Origin: JBCCFX01 sp039029515
Lineage (GTDB): Bacteria; Planctomycetota; Phycisphaerae; Phycisphaerales; SM1A02
Length of the DNA stretch: 5,153 nucleotides
NCBI GenBank assembly: GCA_039029515.1
Contig: JBCCFX010000237.1
Location: 1 to 5,153, forward strand
Direction: 5' to 3'
Shown: in pieces, positions 1 through 5,153 of the stretch
Numbering within the stretch: position 1 is the stretch's first letter
Layout of the letters: every line of letters begins with the position of its first letter
The notes under the pieces: model-generated
The model's input: only the letters and a program-made list of their open reading frames with translations
Told to the model about the DNA's origin: nothing
The model's database searches: none
Made by a program: the position numbers and the translations under genes

Positions 1-643
1 GGTTCTGCACGAAGTCAAAACCGCCGGTCGTTGCGATCAGATAGACCGGAAAGACCACGAGCGCACCGACCATGATGAATGCCTGGAGGAAGTCGGTCCA
101 GCATGCCGCGCGAAACCCGCCGAGGACGGTGTAGGCCAGCACGATGCCAGTGCCGATCAATACACCAGCAAGGTACGTGACGTTGAAAGTCTGTTCGAAC
201 GCTTTCCCTGCGGCGGCAAACTGCGCTGCGACATACATGGTCATGGCGACAGCGATCACCACGACTGCGATGATTCGAAGGACCGGTTTGGCTTCGTCGA
301 AGTGCTTCGAGAAGAAGTCCGGCAACGTCAGCGCATCGATGGCGCCGGCGCGGGCGCGCATTCGACCGGCGATCACGAGCCAGTTGAACAGGAACCCGAT
401 GATCGTTCCGGGAATCAACCAGTAGCCTGCGATGCCTGATCCGTACGCGAGGCCGACAAGGCCAAACGTAACCCAGCCGCTCTCACTCGATGCGCTTGCG
501 GACAGGGCGGCGACCCATGGATTCAGGTTCCGGCCGGCAAGGAAGTAGTCGACATCGCTCTTCCGCGCCTTGCGAGCCGACCAGAGGCCGACCAGGACGA
601 TGAACGCGGTGTAGACGCAGAATGAAATGACGATGATGTTCAT
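1..643 (-). CDS. Sodium/solute symporter (SSS family, PutP-like), N-terminal part
   Basis: This gene runs off the left edge, so only the first 214 residues are present. Family members are inner-membrane carriers that couple Na+ entry to uptake of proline, sugars or similar solutes. The reading matches the E. coli PutP N-terminus almost segment by segment: FCVY in helix 1, AGRNL (residues 36-40), LSASASSESGW (47-57), ALTLPDFF (104-111), and LGGFRAACWTD (174-184) followed by another helix. Five to six hydrophobic helices are visible. The ATG at 643 is chosen because it lines up with the PutP start; a modest GGAA lies 8 bases upstream. One oddity is that PutP Asp55, needed there for Na+ binding, aligns with Ser53, whereas PutP Ser57 and Gly58 are kept as Ser55 and Gly56. 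The substrate cannot be told from this part. It is divergent from the lipoprotein gene at 931, and I saw no convincing promoter for it. Family assignment is secure; subfamily is not. Confidence 0.93.
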   Translation of the reverse strand, partial: MNIIVISFCVYTAFIVLVGLWSARKARKSDVDYFLAGRNLNPWVAALSASASSESGWVTFGLVGLAYGSGIAGYWLIPGTIIGFLFNWLVIAGRMRARAGAIDALTLPDFFSKHFDEAKPVLRIIAVVVIAVAMTMYVAAQFAAAGKAFEQTFNVTYLAGVLIGTGIVLAYTVLGGFRAACWTDFLQAFIMVGALVVFPVYLIATTGGFDFVQN

Positions 644-794
644 GTCGATTCCGGGGTGATCAGCGAACGATTCCCGCACAGCATAGCGAAGTCGACGATT
701 GGATGAGATTGTCCGAATTCGTCGCGATTCGGGCGTGATCGCGTCAGAACGCCGCTGATGAAAGCAAAATCGACGCATTCCGAAGAAGTTGGCG

Positions 795-810
795 GCACAT
801 CATGATGTGC
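795..810. promoter_or_regulatory. Perfect 16-bp palindrome, candidate operator
   Basis: GCACATCATGATGTGC reads identically on both strands with no mismatch or spacer. It lies in the divergent gap between the symporter and lipoprotein genes. Relative to the transcription start predicted from the promoter at 828-856, it covers about -68 to -53, where activators commonly bind. A dimeric regulator site is inferred; no regulator gene is in the window. Confidence 0.45.
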
Positions 811-827
811 GAATGCTGCGGATAGAC

Positions 828-856
828 TTGACCTACAGGGCCGTAAAACTCATCAT
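828..856 (+). promoter_or_regulatory. Sigma70-like promoter for the lipoprotein gene
   Basis: TTGACC at 828-833 matches five of six bases of the -35 consensus. CATCAT at 851-856 matches four of six bases of the -10 consensus, and the spacer is exactly 17 bases. Transcription would start near 863, leaving a 5' leader of about 68 bases before the ATG at 931. The -10 element is weak, which would fit a promoter helped by an activator at the 795-810 palindrome. Confidence 0.4.
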
Positions 857-930
857 CAGAAGGTTGATGGGTGCCGAACTCCCCGCAGGATGGTCGGAGC
901 GGTGGCCGTGATTCTCAGAAAGGAATTCAT

Positions 931-1146
931 ATGAAGATTCAGGGGTGGACGTCGCTGATCGCCGTCGGCATGCTCGCCGGCACCATGAGCCTCATGGGTT
1001 GCGAAAAGTCCGACGCCGACAAAGCCGGTGATGCGATCGACGACATGGCCGACAAGGCAGGTGATGTCATGGACGATGCCGCCGATAAGGCGAACGACAT
1101 GATCGACAAGGTCGAAGACGCGGCTGACGAAGCAACGGGCGGCTGA
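931..1146 (+). CDS. Small lipoprotein with 11-residue amphipathic repeats (71 aa)
   Basis: The start at 931 is preceded by AGGAA at 921-925, five bases away, and gives a clean signal peptide; upstream in-frame starts do not. Residues 1-23 are a lipoprotein signal: Lys2, a hydrophobic core, then the lipobox LMGC with Cys24 as the expected lipidated residue. The mature part is short and almost all Asp, Ala, Lys, Met and Glu. It contains three tandem 11-residue units (30-40, 41-51, 52-62), each starting DKA, plus a partial fourth. This pattern predicts a long acidic amphipathic helix, as in LEA-like or apolipoprotein-like proteins. I recognise no named family. It probably sits at the outer or inner membrane facing the periplasm; a role in envelope or stress protection is only inference. 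The gene stands alone between a promoter and a terminator. Confidence 0.82.
   Translation: MKIQGWTSLIAVGMLAGTMSLMGCEKSDADKAGDAIDDMADKAGDVMDDAADKANDMIDKVEDAADEATGG
1018..1116 (+). repeat. Three tandem 33-bp coding repeats
   Basis: Units at 1018-1050, 1051-1083 and 1084-1116 encode DKAGDAIDDMA, DKAGDVMDDAA and DKANDMIDKVE. The protein repeat is clearer than the DNA repeat because third positions have drifted. This suggests old duplication kept by selection for an 11-residue helical period. Confidence 0.7.
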
Positions 1147-1194
1147 GCCGTTCGGATTCGTCGGACGACAATCCACATTGCATAGAACCAACCT

Positions 1195-1235
1195 CAGCCG
1201 GTGCGGGCAATCCCCGCGCCGGCTGTTTGTCTATT
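1195..1235 (+). terminator. Rho-independent terminator after the lipoprotein gene
   Basis: A 13-bp stem pairs 1195-1207 with 1213-1225 around the loop CAATC. The only imperfection is one G-U wobble (T1202 with G1218). TTTGTCTATT follows directly at 1226-1235. It begins 48 bases after the lipoprotein stop codon. It also argues against starting the next gene at the GTG at 1201, which lies inside the stem. Confidence 0.75.
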
Positions 1236-1266
1236 GGTGAATCATCATGACGAAATGCATCGCGCG

Positions 1267-1791
1267 ATGAAGCGACGACCAGTTGTAGGTGTCATGGGTT
1301 CAGGGACGCGTGAATTCGCGCCGCACGCGCTAGCACTCGGCCGCGGGCTTGCGAGTGCAGGCGTCCATCTGCTCACCGGCGGTGGAGGCGGCGTGATGGC
1401 CGCCGTGTCGAGCGGCTTCGCATCCGTCGAGCGGCGCGATGGCCTCATCGTCGGCGTGCTGCCGGCTGAGCCCGATGATACCGCATCATCGCCAGTTGGG
1501 TATCCGAACGAGCACGTCGAACTGGTCATACGTACGCATCTGACCGCGCGCGGAGAAGACGGCGCGGATGTCATGTCGCGCAATCACATCAACGTGTTGT
1601 CATCTGATGTGATCATTGCCATGCCCGGTGGGACAGGAACGCAATCAGAGAATGATCTCGCGCAACGCTACCAGAAGCCGCTGGTCAGATTTGATCCATG
1701 GCGTGAATTGACGGCTGCAGGCGACGACTCAGTTGTCCGCACCGTTGAGGAGGTGATCGCGTGGGTCAGTGGTCATTTCGACCGACGGTGA
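1267..1791 (+). CDS. LOG/TIGR00725-type Rossmann-fold nucleotide-binding protein (SLOG superfamily)
   Basis: The 174-aa product starts MKRRPVVGVMGSG and carries the LOG-like signatures. These are an N-terminal beta strand with GSG, a glycine run GGGGGVM at about 38-44, RNH at about 105-107, and PGGTGTQSE at about 120-128. The last motif corresponds to the PGGxGTxxE phosphate/ribose-binding loop of LOG and 'lysine decarboxylase' proteins. Relatives are cytoplasmic; LOG enzymes release cytokinin-type bases from nucleotides, while this TIGR00725-like branch has been called molybdenum-cofactor-carrier-like without firm biochemistry. The exact substrate is unknown. ATG 1255 is an alternative start (178 aa); neither has a good SD. 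GGTGA at 1236-1240 is better placed for an out-of-frame ATG at 1247 whose seven-codon ORF ends overlapping ATG 1267. The 3' end overlaps the convergent gene by 63 bp. Confidence 0.85.
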   Translation: MKRRPVVGVMGSGTREFAPHALALGRGLASAGVHLLTGGGGGVMAAVSSGFASVERRDGLIVGVLPAEPDDTASSPVGYPNEHVELVIRTHLTARGEDGADVMSRNHINVLSSDVIIAMPGGTGTQSENDLAQRYQKPLVRFDPWRELTAAGDDSVVRTVEEVIAWVSGHFDRR

Positions 1792-2301
1792 TGCTCCCGA
1801 CTTCATGAGCGGCGAACGTTTCCTGTCGAGGCCGCATTCAGGGCAATGCGTGCTGTCCATGCTTCCTCGTAAGTCGTAGCCGCATTTGCGGCACACCCAG
1901 GGGGCGTCATGGCGATCACGTTGCAGGATCGCGATCGCAGTCAGAATCGAAGAGATGACGAAAGTGAGGAAAAAGAACCGCTGTGTCAACGGCAGGCCAA
2001 GATCCGCGAGAAATACCGAGCCGAACAGGCAAGCCTGGATCCCTTGCATGGCATACACGGTGACAGCAGTCAGTGGGTGAATTGCTTGCCGTGTCGTCCT
2101 GTGAAGGACCACGATTGCAATTCCAGGAAACATCGCCAATGCCGTGCAAACCAGGAATGCTGCCAGGTCTGAACCACTTCTGAAGTAGCCAATGCAAGTG
2201 TACGGGACGATGACGAAGGCATTCGTGAAAACCGCGAACGCGAAGACAACCGCGCGAATAGGTGATGAATTGCCTGATTCTCGATCGACTGAGCGTCGCA
2301 C
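1729..2301 (-). CDS. Four-helix membrane protein with C-terminal zinc ribbon
   Basis: The product is about 190 aa if translation starts at the GTG at 2301; no ATG is available between there and the preceding gene, and an ATG far upstream (2400) would overlap that gene deeply. There are four hydrophobic segments at about residues 15-38, 46-67, 76-98 and 109-127. A cytoplasmic-looking tail follows with CRKCGYDLRG and CPECG (Cys137, 140, 153, 156), a four-cysteine zinc ribbon. I associate this exact tail with many otherwise unrelated Planctomycetota membrane proteins. No catalytic residues are evident, so no function is assigned. It lies 13 bp after the TlpA-like gene on the same strand and is probably co-transcribed with it. 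The last 63 bp, coding the polar tail after the ribbon, overlap the end of the LOG gene on the other strand. The frame is supported by the membrane segments and ribbon; the start is uncertain. Confidence 0.72.
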   Translation of the reverse strand: MRRSVDRESGNSSPIRAVVFAFAVFTNAFVIVPYTCIGYFRSGSDLAAFLVCTALAMFPGIAIVVLHRTTRQAIHPLTAVTVYAMQGIQACLFGSVFLADLGLPLTQRFFFLTFVISSILTAIAILQRDRHDAPWVCRKCGYDLRGSMDSTHCPECGLDRKRSPLMKSGASPSVEMTTDPRDHLLNGADN

Positions 2302-2314
2302 TGGAGTCTTTAAC

Positions 2315-3499
2315 TTACGGCTTCGGCTCAGCCAGGGCCGCGATGATTTCCTTGTCGAACGCCGGCATCGCAGGATGACCGTGCCAGCGCACCGTGCCAT
2401 CGCGATTCACGATGAACGAATGCGGAATGCCGGTCACGCCGTACTCGCGCGCGAGCGAACTGCCGGTGCCGATCGCATAGTGCATCGGTGTCTTGTCGAG
2501 GAACGAACTGATGCCACGTTTGCTCTGATCCGTGAACGCGACGATGTGCAGCCCATCGTCCTTGTACTTCTCGTGCAGCTCATTGAGATGCGGAATGCCG
2601 GCCACGCACGGGCCGCACCACGTCGCCCAGAACTCGACCACAACGACCTCGCCGCGCAGCGATTTCAGTGACACCGGACCATCGGTGTTGATCCACTCCT
2701 TGGCACGCAATGCCGGCGGCGTCGACCCGACGGTTGGCTTTGGCTTGAGTGCCGGCTTCGCCGCGGCGACGGTTGCATTGCGACCTCGGGGAACGTCGGT
2801 CACATCGATCGTCGGCGCATCGCTGGCGAGTTCCATCTCGTGATACTGCTCGATCGGCAGGTGGAAGGCGTAGTACTTCCCATCGTGCTCATAACCGACC
2901 GAGTTCACGACCATCTCGGGCACCGTCGATGAGCCGTGGTATGCGATTCGAATGGTGTCGCCGGGCGCGCGGTCGAGTTCAGCCAGTGGGATCACATACG
3001 TATCGACACGGACGGTCGCGCCGTCGGGCGTCGTGTGATATGTAATCGCGCCATGTCCCTTGGAGTTCTTCCGCAAGCCGGTCGAGCCACCGCGGCCGAG
3101 TTCGATCGAGTAATGCAGTCCCGCAAGATGCGGCCACGGATTGAGTGCATATGAGCGGTCGACATTCGGCGTGATCTCGCCGTTCGCATCAACGTCGATG
3201 CGCAGCGATGAGTTGTCGCCGATCGTTCGGCCGTCGTTGGTCTCGCCTTCTTTCGTACTGTCATCCTGCCAGAGCACGGCTTGCACGATGACGTGTTCGG
3301 CATCGTTCCACGTGACCAGCCGAAGCGTGTCGATAGCACACAGTTCTGTCGCCGTCGCATGCGGGAGTTTGTGCGCACTATCGGCACGGAGGTCGATCGC
3401 GTCATCGTTCGCCGGCCGCGTCTGCGCGGTCGCGGTGGACAGACCGATCGAGCACACCAGCGCGGAGGCGATGGCGACGTGGGGGCGCGTAAACATCAT
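2315..3499 (-). CDS. Exported TlpA/ResA-like thioredoxin-fold protein with N-terminal CBM9-like domain
   Basis: The 394-aa protein begins at ATG 3499, with GGAGGG at 3513-3508 eight bases upstream; a second ATG follows immediately. Residues 1-25 form a Sec signal peptide ending TATA before Gln26, so the protein works outside the cytoplasm. Residues 50-225 are beta-rich, with SSLRIDVDANGE and an IPLAEL strand late in the domain; this resembles the carbohydrate-binding family 9/DOMON-like sandwich (moderate confidence). A Pro/Ala/Lys linker spans roughly 226-256. Residues 256-394 are a clear TlpA-type thioredoxin domain: VVVVEFWATWCGPC with Cys295 and Cys298, and cis-Pro359 in TGIPHSFIV. Such domains reduce or isomerise disulfides, for example in cytochrome c maturation, but nothing nearby names the partner. 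The membrane-protein gene follows 13 bp downstream. Confidence 0.88.
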   Translation of the reverse strand: MMFTRPHVAIASALVCSIGLSTATAQTRPANDDAIDLRADSAHKLPHATATELCAIDTLRLVTWNDAEHVIVQAVLWQDDSTKEGETNDGRTIGDNSSLRIDVDANGEITPNVDRSYALNPWPHLAGLHYSIELGRGGSTGLRKNSKGHGAITYHTTPDGATVRVDTYVIPLAELDRAPGDTIRIAYHGSSTVPEMVVNSVGYEHDGKYYAFHLPIEQYHEMELASDAPTIDVTDVPRGRNATVAAAKPALKPKPTVGSTPPALRAKEWINTDGPVSLKSLRGEVVVVEFWATWCGPCVAGIPHLNELHEKYKDDGLHIVAFTDQSKRGISSFLDKTPMHYAIGTGSSLAREYGVTGIPHSFIVNRDGTVRWHGHPAMPAFDKEIIAALAEPKP

Positions 3500-3520
3500 G
3501 TTGTGATCCCTCCGGGGACT

Positions 3521-3547
3521 GCGGCTCGCGTCACGCGGGATTGCCGC
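3521..3547. other. GC-rich hairpin between tRNA-Arg and the TlpA-like gene
   Basis: GCGGC (3521-3525) pairs with GCCGC (3543-3547), enclosing CGCG-TCA-CGCG (3527-3537). There is no T-run after it on the minus strand, so it is not a standard terminator. It could be a processing or pausing structure if the tRNA and the protein gene share a transcript. Confidence 0.35.
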
Positions 3548-3569
3548 GGACGATCAGCCGAAAGAAAAG

Positions 3570-3717
<148 letters not shown>

Positions 3718-3765
3718 ACATTGGTTCAGTACCAATGTGCGTCTGAACCAATCCAAAATTGGTAC
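3718..3765. repeat. Cluster of four ATTGGT/ACCAAT sites upstream of the integrase
   Basis: Four exact copies of one hexamer lie within 44 bases: ATTGGT at 3720-3725, ACCAAT at 3731-3736 and 3747-3752, and ATTGGT at 3758-3763. Centre-to-centre distances are 11, 16 and 11 bases. They produce overlapping perfect inverted repeats. One is 8 bp, pairing 3718-3725 with 3731-3738 (5-base loop). Another is 10 bp, ATTGGTTCAG at 3720-3729 with CTGAACCAAT at 3743-3752. The third is 8 bp, GTACCAAT at 3729-3736 with ATTGGTAC at 3758-3765. The cluster ends 11 bases before the integrase ATG. Plausible roles are arm-type integrase sites, an excisionase site or an autorepression operator. Confidence 0.6.
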
Positions 3766-3776
3766 AACGGCAGCCG

Positions 3777-4889
3777 ATGGATATTCCCTCCGTAAAGCCT
3801 TGGAATCAGCGGCCCGGAGCATGGCGCGTCTACTTCGGTGGAGAGCGTCGGGTGTATCGCGGGACGCGAGAAGAAGCACAGCGTCAGTGCGACCTCGACT
3901 TCTGTGCCTGGGTTGCCGGCGGGCACCAAAGAGCCGACTCAGCGGTCCTTGTTCGGGACATCGAGAAGCCGGTAATGGATTGGGCCCAGTCTCACTACCG
4001 CGTGACGCCCGACTCGTACAACAACTCCGAGGCTCGATCGTTGGCGATCGCTCTCGAGAAACTGAACACGATCGTTCGAATCCAGCTCCCTGGCCAGCAG
4101 CCGAAGACTGTCGCCTTGTGGACGATGAAGGCCGAGGAGTTCACTCGGATTCATCTTCGAGCTCTTCAGGACGACTTGGTCAGACAGTCGCTGTCGGCGT
4201 CCTACATCAACGCGACGATGCGCCGGATCGTGACGGCCTTCGAGCAGGCGTACTTGCTCGGCCTGATTCCGGAGTCGATTCCCGACGGCCTACGCAAGTT
4301 GCGTCGCATTCAGAAACGCGACCCACGATTGGCGCCGAAGGCCAGCGTGACCTCTTTGCCGGACATGCATGTTCAGCAAATCGTGTCATCGCTGAGGTCA
4401 CCGATCGTCGACATCGTGAAGTTGCTTCGCGTGACCGGGATGCGAGTCGGCGAAGTGCTACAGATGCGTACGTCATCAATCGACACGAGCGACAGCGACG
4501 TGTGGGTCTACAACCTGGGCACGAATCACAAGACGTCCGAGGGGTATCAGCACAAGGTCATCTATCTCGGGCCACAGGCTCAGGAGATTCTGAAGCTGCC
4601 CCTTGCTCAAGCCACGGACTTCGTCTGGGCGAGCGACAAGAACCCGACGGGCCATGTGATGCCTCACACGATCCGTCGAGCCGTGCAGTCAGCGTGCAAG
4701 CGTCTCGGTTTGCCGGCGTACACGACGCATCAGCTGCGTCACACAGCGATCACAGCAGCGTACCGGGAAGCGATGGCGGATTCGTTGGCCAAGGCGAAAG
4801 CCGTTGGCGGTCATCGCTCAGACTCGGGCGTCCTCGCGTACATCGACCGCGGCAGCGCGGCGTACGAGTTCGCGACCAAGTACGGCTGA
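3777..4889 (+). CDS. Tyrosine recombinase / site-specific integrase
   Basis: The 370-aa protein starts at ATG 3777; a TTG at 3759 in frame would add six residues but lies inside the last ATTGGT site. Residues 10-50 (WRVYFGGERRVYRGTREEA) resemble the small N-terminal arm-DNA-binding domain of phage-type integrases. About 55-180 is the helical core-binding domain, and 195-370 the catalytic domain. All expected catalytic residues can be placed: Arg223 in TGMRVGEVL, Lys252 in the beta-hairpin, His318 and Arg321 in HQLRHT, His346 in GGHRSDSG, and nucleophile Tyr355 in LAYID. It therefore appears active and of normal length. It cuts and rejoins DNA in the cytoplasm to insert or excise an element. 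Its position beside tRNA-Arg and an IS marks an acquired segment, yet it flanks the tRNA 5' end rather than the usual 3' end. No clear SD or promoter was found; the repeat cluster directly upstream probably controls it. Confidence 0.92.
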   Translation: MDIPSVKPWNQRPGAWRVYFGGERRVYRGTREEAQRQCDLDFCAWVAGGHQRADSAVLVRDIEKPVMDWAQSHYRVTPDSYNNSEARSLAIALEKLNTIVRIQLPGQQPKTVALWTMKAEEFTRIHLRALQDDLVRQSLSASYINATMRRIVTAFEQAYLLGLIPESIPDGLRKLRRIQKRDPRLAPKASVTSLPDMHVQQIVSSLRSPIVDIVKLLRVTGMRVGEVLQMRTSSIDTSDSDVWVYNLGTNHKTSEGYQHKVIYLGPQAQEILKLPLAQATDFVWASDKNPTGHVMPHTIRRAVQSACKRLGLPAYTTHQLRHTAITAAYREAMADSLAKAKAVGGHRSDSGVLAYIDRGSAAYEFATKYG

Positions 4890-4897
4890 TCACTGAC

Positions 4898-4918
4898 CGC
4901 ACCTCGATCGGAGGTGCG
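4898..4918 (+). promoter_or_regulatory. Hairpin overlapping the ribosome-binding site of the 36-aa ORF
   Basis: CGCACCTC (4898-4905) pairs perfectly with GAGGTGCG (4911-4918) around the loop GATCG. The 3' arm contains nearly all of the SD GGAGGT (4910-4915) that serves the GTG at 4921. No T-run follows, so it is a poor terminator. It could hold down translation of the small ORF unless opened, for instance by ribosomes finishing the integrase gene. Confidence 0.5.
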
Positions 4919-4920
4919 AA

Positions 4921-5031
4921 GTGAAGCTGATCCTCTGGGCAATCGGATTCGCGTTCGCAATGGCCGGCGTGTCCTACCTCCGCAATGGCGAGGTATCGGC
5001 GCTGTTCGCCATCATCCTTGTCCTAGCCTGA
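4921..5031 (+). CDS. Small hydrophobic ORF (36 aa), probably truncated by the IS
   Basis: GTG 4921 follows a strong SD, GGAGGT at 4910-4915, with a five-base gap. The peptide begins MKLILWAIGFAFAMAGVSYL, continues with a short polar turn RNGEVS, and ends in a second hydrophobic stretch LFAIILVLA. It therefore looks like a one- or two-helix membrane peptide. It lies 31 bases after the integrase stop on the same strand and is probably in the same transcript. Its TGA stop (5029-5031) coincides with the first bases of the inferred IS end, so the native protein may have been longer. I recognise no family. The strong SD and clean hydrophobic pattern are the evidence that it is a gene. Confidence 0.5.
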   Translation: MKLILWAIGFAFAMAGVSYLRNGEVSALFAIILVLA

Positions 5032-5153
5032 CCTGCCCCCCAGAAACTGGTCCAGTGTGAGTGTTAGACTCCGCGGGTCCAGGGAGGGCATCGACTATGG
5101 CACGGACTCGTCACAAGCCTGAACAGATCGTCAACAAGCTCCGGCAGGCCGAC
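5029..5153 (+). mobile_element. Left end of an IS3-family-like insertion sequence, cut by the window edge
   Basis: The sequence from 5029, TGACCTGCCCCC, begins with the TG typical of IS3-family termini. It is followed by CCAG-AAA-CTGG and two copies of GGTCCAG (5049-5055, 5076-5082), and then by an OrfA start at 5097 with a good SD. A leader of about 68 bases before OrfA is normal for this family. The exact boundary is inferred, since the right end and the target duplication are outside the window. Confidence 0.65.
5097..5153 (+). CDS. IS3-family transposase OrfA, first 19 codons
   Basis: ATG 5097 follows GGGAGGG at 5082-5088, eight bases upstream. The visible peptide is MARTRHKPEQIVNKLRQAD, a close match to the start of OrfA proteins of IS3-type elements (Transposase_8 helix-turn-helix, usually about 90-100 aa), whose pattern is R(R/H)xPEQIVxKLRxAD. 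OrfA binds the IS ends and is usually fused to the DDE-bearing OrfB by a -1 frameshift; neither the frameshift site nor OrfB is in the window. The frame stays open to the right edge. Confidence 0.8.
   Translation, partial: MARTRHKPEQIVNKLRQAD

Noticed and set aside
144..425. 93-residue plus-strand frame
   Set aside because: It is antisense to the clearly recognised symporter and shows no domain.
856..1191. Minus-strand frames opposite the lipoprotein (111 and 79 residues)
   Set aside because: They mirror the repeat codons of the lipoprotein gene, which has SD, signal peptide and lipobox on the plus strand.
1201..1266. GTG 1201 as the start of the LOG-type gene
   Set aside because: It lies inside the stem of the 1195-1235 terminator and adds residues without family support.
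1909..2172. Plus-strand frames of 64-87 residues and a 93-residue minus frame inside the membrane-protein gene
   Set aside because: They are shadows; only the frame with four helices and the zinc ribbon makes biological sense.
2301..2400. Upstream ATG at 2400 as start of the membrane protein
   Set aside because: It would overlap the thioredoxin coding region by 86 bp and add a basic, featureless segment that mirrors another frame.
2192..2671. 159-residue plus-strand frame
   Set aside because: It is antisense to the TlpA and membrane-protein genes, Arg-rich and without recognisable features.
3718..3765. CRISPR-like array
   Set aside because: The repeated unit is only six bases, alternates in orientation and has no spacers of CRISPR length.
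4898..4918. Terminator for the integrase gene
   Set aside because: There is no T-run after the stem, and a strong SD plus start codon follow at once.

Overview
The window looks like chromosomal DNA of a planctomycete, possibly a Phycisphaerae-like lineage. This rests on protein style rather than on any search. One membrane protein ends in a CRKCGYDLRG...CPECG zinc ribbon, a tail I associate with Planctomycetota. The partial symporter carries an ASSESGW motif that I also associate with that group. The DNA is moderately GC-rich, and Shine-Dalgarno (SD) signals are uneven: strong in front of the TlpA-like gene, the lipoprotein, the 36-aa ORF and the IS gene, but weak or absent elsewhere.

Left part (1-1800). 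The window opens inside a minus-strand Na+/solute symporter of the PutP type (N-terminal 214 residues). About 290 bases separate it from a divergent plus-strand gene for a 71-aa lipoprotein built of 11-residue amphipathic repeats. That gap holds a perfect 16-bp palindrome just upstream of a sigma70-like promoter. The lipoprotein gene ends at a strong rho-independent terminator. A Rossmann-fold LOG/TIGR00725-type nucleotide-binding protein follows.

Middle (1729-3643, all minus strand). Reading leftward come a tRNA-Arg(UCG), an exported two-domain thioredoxin-like protein (CBM9-like sandwich plus TlpA domain), and a four-helix membrane protein with a C-terminal zinc ribbon. The two protein genes are 13 bp apart and probably form one operon. 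The membrane-protein gene overlaps the LOG gene tail-to-tail by 63 bp.

Right part (3644-5153) looks like acquired DNA beside the tRNA. It has an inverted copy of the tRNA 5' end, a compact cluster of four ATTGGT sites, and an apparently intact tyrosine recombinase. Then comes a hairpin overlapping the ribosome-binding site of a 36-aa membrane ORF. That ORF stops exactly where an IS3-family-like insertion sequence appears to begin; the IS left end and the first 19 codons of its OrfA close the window.

No recognised defence system, CRISPR array or biosynthetic cluster is present. The most original material is the architecture around the integrase (3634-5031): site cluster, inverted tRNA fragment, SD-occluding hairpin and micro-ORF cut by an IS.
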